DNA of 64,000 bases from Kriegella sp965368185 (GTDB taxonomy: Bacteria > Bacteroidota > Bacteroidia > Flavobacteriales > Flavobacteriaceae). A program made the position numbers and the translations under genes. The stretch covers positions 62,001 to 126,000 of the forward strand of contig CBDULZ010000002.1 of the NCBI GenBank assembly GCA_965368185.1. Reading direction: 5' to 3'. Numbering within the stretch: position 1 is the stretch's first letter; each line of letters begins with the position of its first letter. Shown here piece by piece: positions 59,790-64,000 of this stretch. Under the pieces are notes generated by a model. It searched no databases, had not been told where the DNA came from, and saw only the letters and a list, made by a program, of their open reading frames with translations.

Positions 59790-61337
59790 TTATTCAACAT
59801 CCCACCAAACTCGTGTGTCTAAAATATCAGGGCCTTGTCTGCCAATTGCAGCGTCTAGATTGGCCGAATTGACCGTTCGTTCGGCATCGGGGTAGGTCAA
59901 CCTTCGAATAAAATCTTCGGTCTTCAATTCCCCACCAGGGTAAGGGTTAGGGGCTACGACGGGAAAACCGCTTCTTCGGAAATTGGCCCAACTCTCCGAA
60001 CCGTTCAAAAAGGAAGATATCCAATATTGGGTGTTGATGTCTTCCAATTCCGATCCCGGTGTCAACGAATGTGTTGCCAAGTAAGCTGTGATTTCTGATT
60101 CAGGAACGGTCGTTTCTCCCGGCCAATCGGCCAATTGTTCCATATGGGCGCGAATAGCCTCTTGATATACCGCGTTGGCATCTCCGGAAGCCCATCCACG
60201 AACGATTGCCTCTGCATGCAACAATAACGTTTCGGAATAGGTTACATAGAAACTTGGAGCCTCTGGGGCGCCTAAGCGTGTTCGATCCAACTGGCTATAA
60301 TCAAAAAGACTTGCTACTCCGTCGGCGGCAACCTGTGGTGCTATGGTGGTATTATCGAACCCTTGAGGCATTCCTATTTGCACATCGGGATCTCTATCGC
60401 CATTTTCCGGAATTTGCCCCCCCTCCGACGCTGATCCTACATACCGAACCGCTATGGCCTCCAATCTTGGATCATCGTTGCTTTGCATAAAGTCGACCAG
60501 CTCTTTGTCCAAATAATAAAATGGCGCTTGACCACCGTTCAAATTGGTTCCCATAGCATTACGGAAGCTGGGGTCATGTCGAACCAAGGCATTGTCCTCA
60601 TTGGAAGTCATAATACCACCGGCAATCGCCTTGGCCGAAAATTCCTGGGCCTTTGCGGGGTTGACTTTGACCAATCGCATGGCTGCTCTTAATAAAAGGG
60701 AGTTCCCCAATCTTTTCCATGCACTTATATTATCGCTAATGCCGGCACCCGCATACATGACTTCTTGGTCTACTGCATCATTTGCAGGGTTTAAGGCTGC
60801 GGAAGCTTCTTCCAGTTCTTTGAGAAGGTCATCGTAAATCAGCTCCTGAGGGTCGTATTCCGGAAAAGGAATCTGTTCCAAAAATCCCTTCCCGGCATTA
60901 AAATATGGCACATCTCCATAGCTGTCGGTCAAAATCATAAATTGATGCGCCCGCCAAATTCGAAGCATTGACAACAAATTCGTTTTTTCGGGATCATCTT
61001 CAATGGATGCGATGCCGTCGACTAGATTTTTGATGGTAGTGCGATACCCAAGGTTCCAAAGTTCGAGCGTTGCAGCACGGTTATCTTGATTGAGATTCGC
61101 CCCGGTACCAACTCCCGCAAAGGGGGTAATCATTTGCCTAACGATTGTTACTTGATAGGTTAGGTTATTCCCATAACCGGGGGCACCTTGTATGATGGCG
61201 GTGTTCAGTTGATAGGTCGGATCTATTGAGACCAGACGAACTTTGTCGGTATTCAGGTCATCGAACCCATCATCACATGAGATAAGCAATGCCATTATCA
61301 AAAACGTACTCGATATATATTTTGCTATATTTTTCAT
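59790..61337 (-). CDS. susD: SusD/RagB-like outer-membrane lipoprotein
   Basis: This 515-residue protein has a lipoprotein leader (FLIMALLISCDDGFDDLNTD) and the all-helical TPR-like SusD fold of the SusD_2 subgroup. Landmarks are YQVTIVRQMITPFAGVGTGA, MLRIWRAHQFMILTDSYGDV and the closing RLTYPDAERTVNSANLDAAI. It binds glycan at the cell surface as the lid of the SusC transporter. It sits 10 bases after the SusC gene, the invariant arrangement. Ligand unknown; no glycoside hydrolase lies in the visible part. Confidence 0.95.
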   Translation of the reverse strand: MKNIAKYISSTFLIMALLISCDDGFDDLNTDKVRLVSIDPTYQLNTAIIQGAPGYGNNLTYQVTIVRQMITPFAGVGTGANLNQDNRAATLELWNLGYRTTIKNLVDGIASIEDDPEKTNLLSMLRIWRAHQFMILTDSYGDVPYFNAGKGFLEQIPFPEYDPQELIYDDLLKELEEASAALNPANDAVDQEVMYAGAGISDNISAWKRLGNSLLLRAAMRLVKVNPAKAQEFSAKAIAGGIMTSNEDNALVRHDPSFRNAMGTNLNGGQAPFYYLDKELVDFMQSNDDPRLEAIAVRYVGSASEGGQIPENGDRDPDVQIGMPQGFDNTTIAPQVAADGVASLFDYSQLDRTRLGAPEAPSFYVTYSETLLLHAEAIVRGWASGDANAVYQEAIRAHMEQLADWPGETTVPESEITAYLATHSLTPGSELEDINTQYWISSFLNGSESWANFRRSGFPVVAPNPYPGGELKTEDFIRRLTYPDAERTVNSANLDAAIGRQGPDILDTRVWWDVE

Positions 61338-61347
61338 CGTCTTTGTA

Positions 61348-64000
61348 TTAAAATTTAATGTTCATGTTAAAACCGATATCCCTGGTAATCGGTAGACCTG
61401 TGGCCTCAAGACCTGTGTATTGATCCCCGATGATCCCGTTTTGATCGGGATGGATATGGGGGACCCATTTTTTAAGAACTGCCACATTATTGGCAACAAT
61501 ATCGAATTTCAGGTTTTTTATAAACTTGATTTTATCCAAGTGTGATGTAAAGTCATACCCTATTGATAATTGTCTTAGCTGCCAAGATCCCGCATTGAAA
61601 ACCGATGCTTCAGATCCCCTATGGGTACGTATCGTCTGGTAGTACCCTTGAATATCGGCCTGTGCCGTATTGACACTGCCATCGGGATTGACCCCTTCGC
61701 CAATGACGTACCCGACATCCCGTCCGACCAAAGTTGCTTTGTCAAGCCCATGCCGATACGCATTGATATGGGTGCCTGAAATCATTTTATGGCCCAATTT
61801 GTAGTCTATTAAGAAGGAAGCCGTAACGTTTTTGTATTTAAAGGTATTGGTAAAACCACCGACCCAGACGGGTAGGGCAGTACCAAAATTAAGCTGCTCT
61901 TCAGACCGTAGCGGGAATCCGTTGTTTGGGTCGAATACTTGGTTTCCTTGGTCGTCGCGCAACCATCCATATCCGTAGAGCTGAGCCATGGGCTTACCGA
62001 CTACCTGTCTAAGTTCTCCATGGAATTCGGCAAGTCCGACAGTAATAAAGTTATCATCGACACTTTCGCCAAGACTCAATACTTCTGAAGTATTATAGGA
62101 TACGTTCGCAGAGGTGTTCCACGTAAAGTTTGGGCTGCGTATGGGGCTGACCGATAGGAAAACTTCGAATCCTTCGTTTCTACTTTCCCCAACATTTATG
62201 CGCCGGGTGGTATAGCCCGAGGCATCTGAGGTTTGTGCCTGGAGGATTTGATCGGAGGAAAGCTTGTTGTAATAGGAGGCCTCGAACCGCAAATTATTGA
62301 ACAATGTCAGTTCTAGCCCTATTTCCCGCTCGGTCACACGCATGGGTCTTAAATCGGTGTTGGGAATAGTACTGGTGTCGATACCGCCAACGGGCTGGCC
62401 TAAAAGTTGTAACGGATTGATTCGATAAGGCAAGTTGTCGGCGTATGCACCCACATCGGTGTCACTGCCAACTTCTGCATAGGCTAATCGTATTTTTCCG
62501 AAGGAAAGCCAGCTTGGCATATTTTTAAAGGCCTGGCTGAAAACAAAACTACCGGTTATGGAAGGATAGAGGATGCTTCTATTTTCAGGGGAAAGGGTAG
62601 AGAACCAGTCATTTCTGGCGGTGGCATTTACATACAGGAAGCCGCCGTAAGAAAGTTCCGCTGCGGCATATAGCGAATTTATCTGTTCTTCCGAACGTAC
62701 GTAATTTGGCGATACCGTACTGGCGTTTCCAATAGTGTAAAGATCTCTCGTGTAAAAGTTCTCTCCTAAAATAGTATTTACATCAGAGCGTCGATACATT
62801 TGGTTACCACCAAAATTCAACATGGTGCCAAATTCGCCAAATTGTTTGTTAGCACTGATTAAAAAGTCGGCATTGACCTCTCTGAAACGGCGTTGGTCTT
62901 GAATATATTGACCGTTTACAAAACCTGGCGGCGGATCCGATTGTCTTTGACTACCCGTGGGCAGGTTATAGTCGACATCGCGCATATAATAATCTTGCCC
63001 GATCCGAACTTGGGCAAAAAGCCAATCAGCAAAATCGTATTTAGTGGTAATGTTACCATACACCCGATCTCGCGTATTGTTTTCAAACCGTTTTAGGGCA
63101 AAATAAGGGTTGGTTCTATTGGTAAACCTTGAGTACGGAATTTCGTCCCCATTTGCATCGCAACAGTTCTCCCTTAAGAGATCCAGTGGCATTGTAGATG
63201 CAAGGGTATATATGACCACAGGGCTGAAATCCTGTTCGGCGATATTCGGGGGGTTGGTACGTTCCTCATTCGAGTAATTGACATTTCCTGAAATGGTAAA
63301 CTTTTTAAGTTTTTGGGTAAAACCAAGGTTTACCGTTCTTCTTACGTAGTCGGAACCGGGCAGAATAGAGGTTGCATCCATATTGGAAGCAGAAAAATTC
63401 AAGCCGCCATTTTCGCCACCCGAAGCAACACTAATGGTGTTCATTAATGTAGAACTATTTCGATAATAGTCCTTGATTTTGTTCGGGGTCGGGGTATAAG
63501 GAACTACTAATCCGTCGAATAAGATCTGTGTGCCCCCTACAGGCTCTCCGAAACTCCAAACCCCTGTATTGGGGAATGGTGCATTGGGTCGAACCCCGCC
63601 TTCACCTTGGCCGTATTCATACTGATAATCTGTAAAATCAAGAGGGGCGCCATTGGTATAGTTGGTATTAAAGGTGACTTCTACCCCGCCGTCTGCAGAC
63701 CTATTTTTGGTCGTAATCATAATGACGCCATCTTTGGCCCTTGATCCGTATAAGGCCGATGCGGCTGCACCCTTTAGAATTGTCATGTCTTCGACATCGT
63801 CAGGATTGATACTACTGAGACCGTCACCACTATCGGATCGTCTGTTGCTGCCTACTTCGCCAACGTCTCCCTGTACACCAAAAGAAGTGTTGTTTATGGG
63901 AACACCGTTCACAACGATTAATGGGGAGTTGTTATTCCCAAACGAGGAAATACCGCGTATGCGTATTTTACTGCTTCCTTGGGGGCCAGACCCTAAACCT
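61348..64000 (-). CDS. susC: SusC/RagA TonB-linked outer-membrane transporter, 5' end lost
   Basis: The frame runs in from beyond base 64000, giving 883 residues of C-terminal sequence, so the signal peptide, carboxypeptidase-like domain and TonB box lie outside. The visible plug includes GSGPQGSSKIRIRGISSF, SPLIVVNGVPIN and MTILKGAAASALYGSRAKDG with VIMITTKN, all SusC marks. A 22-strand barrel follows, ending with ITRDIGFNMNIKF. It imports oligosaccharides across the outer membrane using energy from the ExbB/ExbD complex. The 10-base gap to susD confirms the pair. Confidence 0.95.
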   Translation of the reverse strand, partial: GLGSGPQGSSKIRIRGISSFGNNNSPLIVVNGVPINNTSFGVQGDVGEVGSNRRSDSGDGLSSINPDDVEDMTILKGAAASALYGSRAKDGVIMITTKNRSADGGVEVTFNTNYTNGAPLDFTDYQYEYGQGEGGVRPNAPFPNTGVWSFGEPVGGTQILFDGLVVPYTPTPNKIKDYYRNSSTLMNTISVASGGENGGLNFSASNMDATSILPGSDYVRRTVNLGFTQKLKKFTISGNVNYSNEERTNPPNIAEQDFSPVVIYTLASTMPLDLLRENCCDANGDEIPYSRFTNRTNPYFALKRFENNTRDRVYGNITTKYDFADWLFAQVRIGQDYYMRDVDYNLPTGSQRQSDPPPGFVNGQYIQDQRRFREVNADFLISANKQFGEFGTMLNFGGNQMYRRSDVNTILGENFYTRDLYTIGNASTVSPNYVRSEEQINSLYAAAELSYGGFLYVNATARNDWFSTLSPENRSILYPSITGSFVFSQAFKNMPSWLSFGKIRLAYAEVGSDTDVGAYADNLPYRINPLQLLGQPVGGIDTSTIPNTDLRPMRVTEREIGLELTLFNNLRFEASYYNKLSSDQILQAQTSDASGYTTRRINVGESRNEGFEVFLSVSPIRSPNFTWNTSANVSYNTSEVLSLGESVDDNFITVGLAEFHGELRQVVGKPMAQLYGYGWLRDDQGNQVFDPNNGFPLRSEEQLNFGTALPVWVGGFTNTFKYKNVTASFLIDYKLGHKMISGTHINAYRHGLDKATLVGRDVGYVIGEGVNPDGSVNTAQADIQGYYQTIRTHRGSEASVFNAGSWQLRQLSIGYDFTSHLDKIKFIKNLKFDIVANNVAVLKKWVPHIHPDQNGIIGDQYTGLEATGLPITRDIGFNMNIKF

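Overview
The window looks like chromosome of a marine member of the Flavobacteriaceae (Bacteroidota), in the neighbourhood of genera such as Zobellia, Maribacter or Arenibacter. This is inferred from a SusC/SusD pair, a type IX secretion sorting domain, PorT-like and ExbB/ExbD/ExbD genes, an asnS-rpoN operon, Bacteroidota-type promoters (TTTG, 19 bases, TAnnTTTG), AT-rich spacers and several sulfatases. No genus can be proven from the sequence alone.

Region 1 (1-15.8 kb) is an accessory catabolic locus. On the minus strand lie a NIPSNAP-family protein (cut by the window edge) and an AraC regulator. Divergent from them run a haem-c/DUF1549/LamG/DUF1553 lipoprotein, a DUF1501 protein, an NHL-type beta-propeller protein and a sulfatase. 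Next come a FadR-type GntR regulator, a decayed KDPG/KDPGal-type aldolase not called by simple ORF finding, D-galactonate dehydratase (dgoD), an unusual sulfatase fused to an SMP-30/gluconolactonase-like domain, and a third sulfatase. Region 2 (15.8-18.9 kb) is sparse: a TIR-domain membrane protein and a CHAP-like cysteine hydrolase, each preceded by the same 11-base motif at the same distance from its ATG. Region 3 (18.9-24.2 kb, minus strand) holds a FucP-type symporter, an SDR dehydrogenase, a zinc alcohol dehydrogenase, a 42-residue membrane peptide and a sugar-porter MFS protein. Together, regions 1 and 3 suggest desulfation, uptake and non-phosphorylative oxidation (dehydrogenase, lactonase, dehydratase, aldolase) of a sulfated galactose- or fucose-like sugar from algal polysaccharide. 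The aldolase copy here is broken and no kinase is present.

Region 4 (24.4-38.5 kb) is mostly core: waaA, a DegT aminotransferase, galE, a Gfo/Idh/MocA oxidoreductase, the 2-oxoglutarate dehydrogenase genes with an M23 peptidase gene wedged between E1 and E2, a retropepsin-like protease, TatD and asparaginase. A tRNA-Ser(GGA) follows. Region 5 (38.9-55 kb) holds exbB/unknown/exbD/exbD, a PorT-like barrel protein, the asnS-rpoN-membrane protein operon, an RND/MMPL exporter, pyrH-frr, an M61 peptidase, and rplM-rpsI with rpsB-tsf; S2 carries a long C-terminal extension ending in a helix-hairpin-helix-like domain. Region 6 (55-64 kb) has a lipocalin-like lipoprotein, a short protein that is little more than a T9SS sorting domain, a GNAT, a quinone-oxidoreductase-like MDR, an NTF2-like protein, a TIM-barrel lipoprotein and the start of a polysaccharide utilisation locus (SusD, SusC cut by the window edge).

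I saw no CRISPR array, rRNA, intact insertion sequence or prophage.
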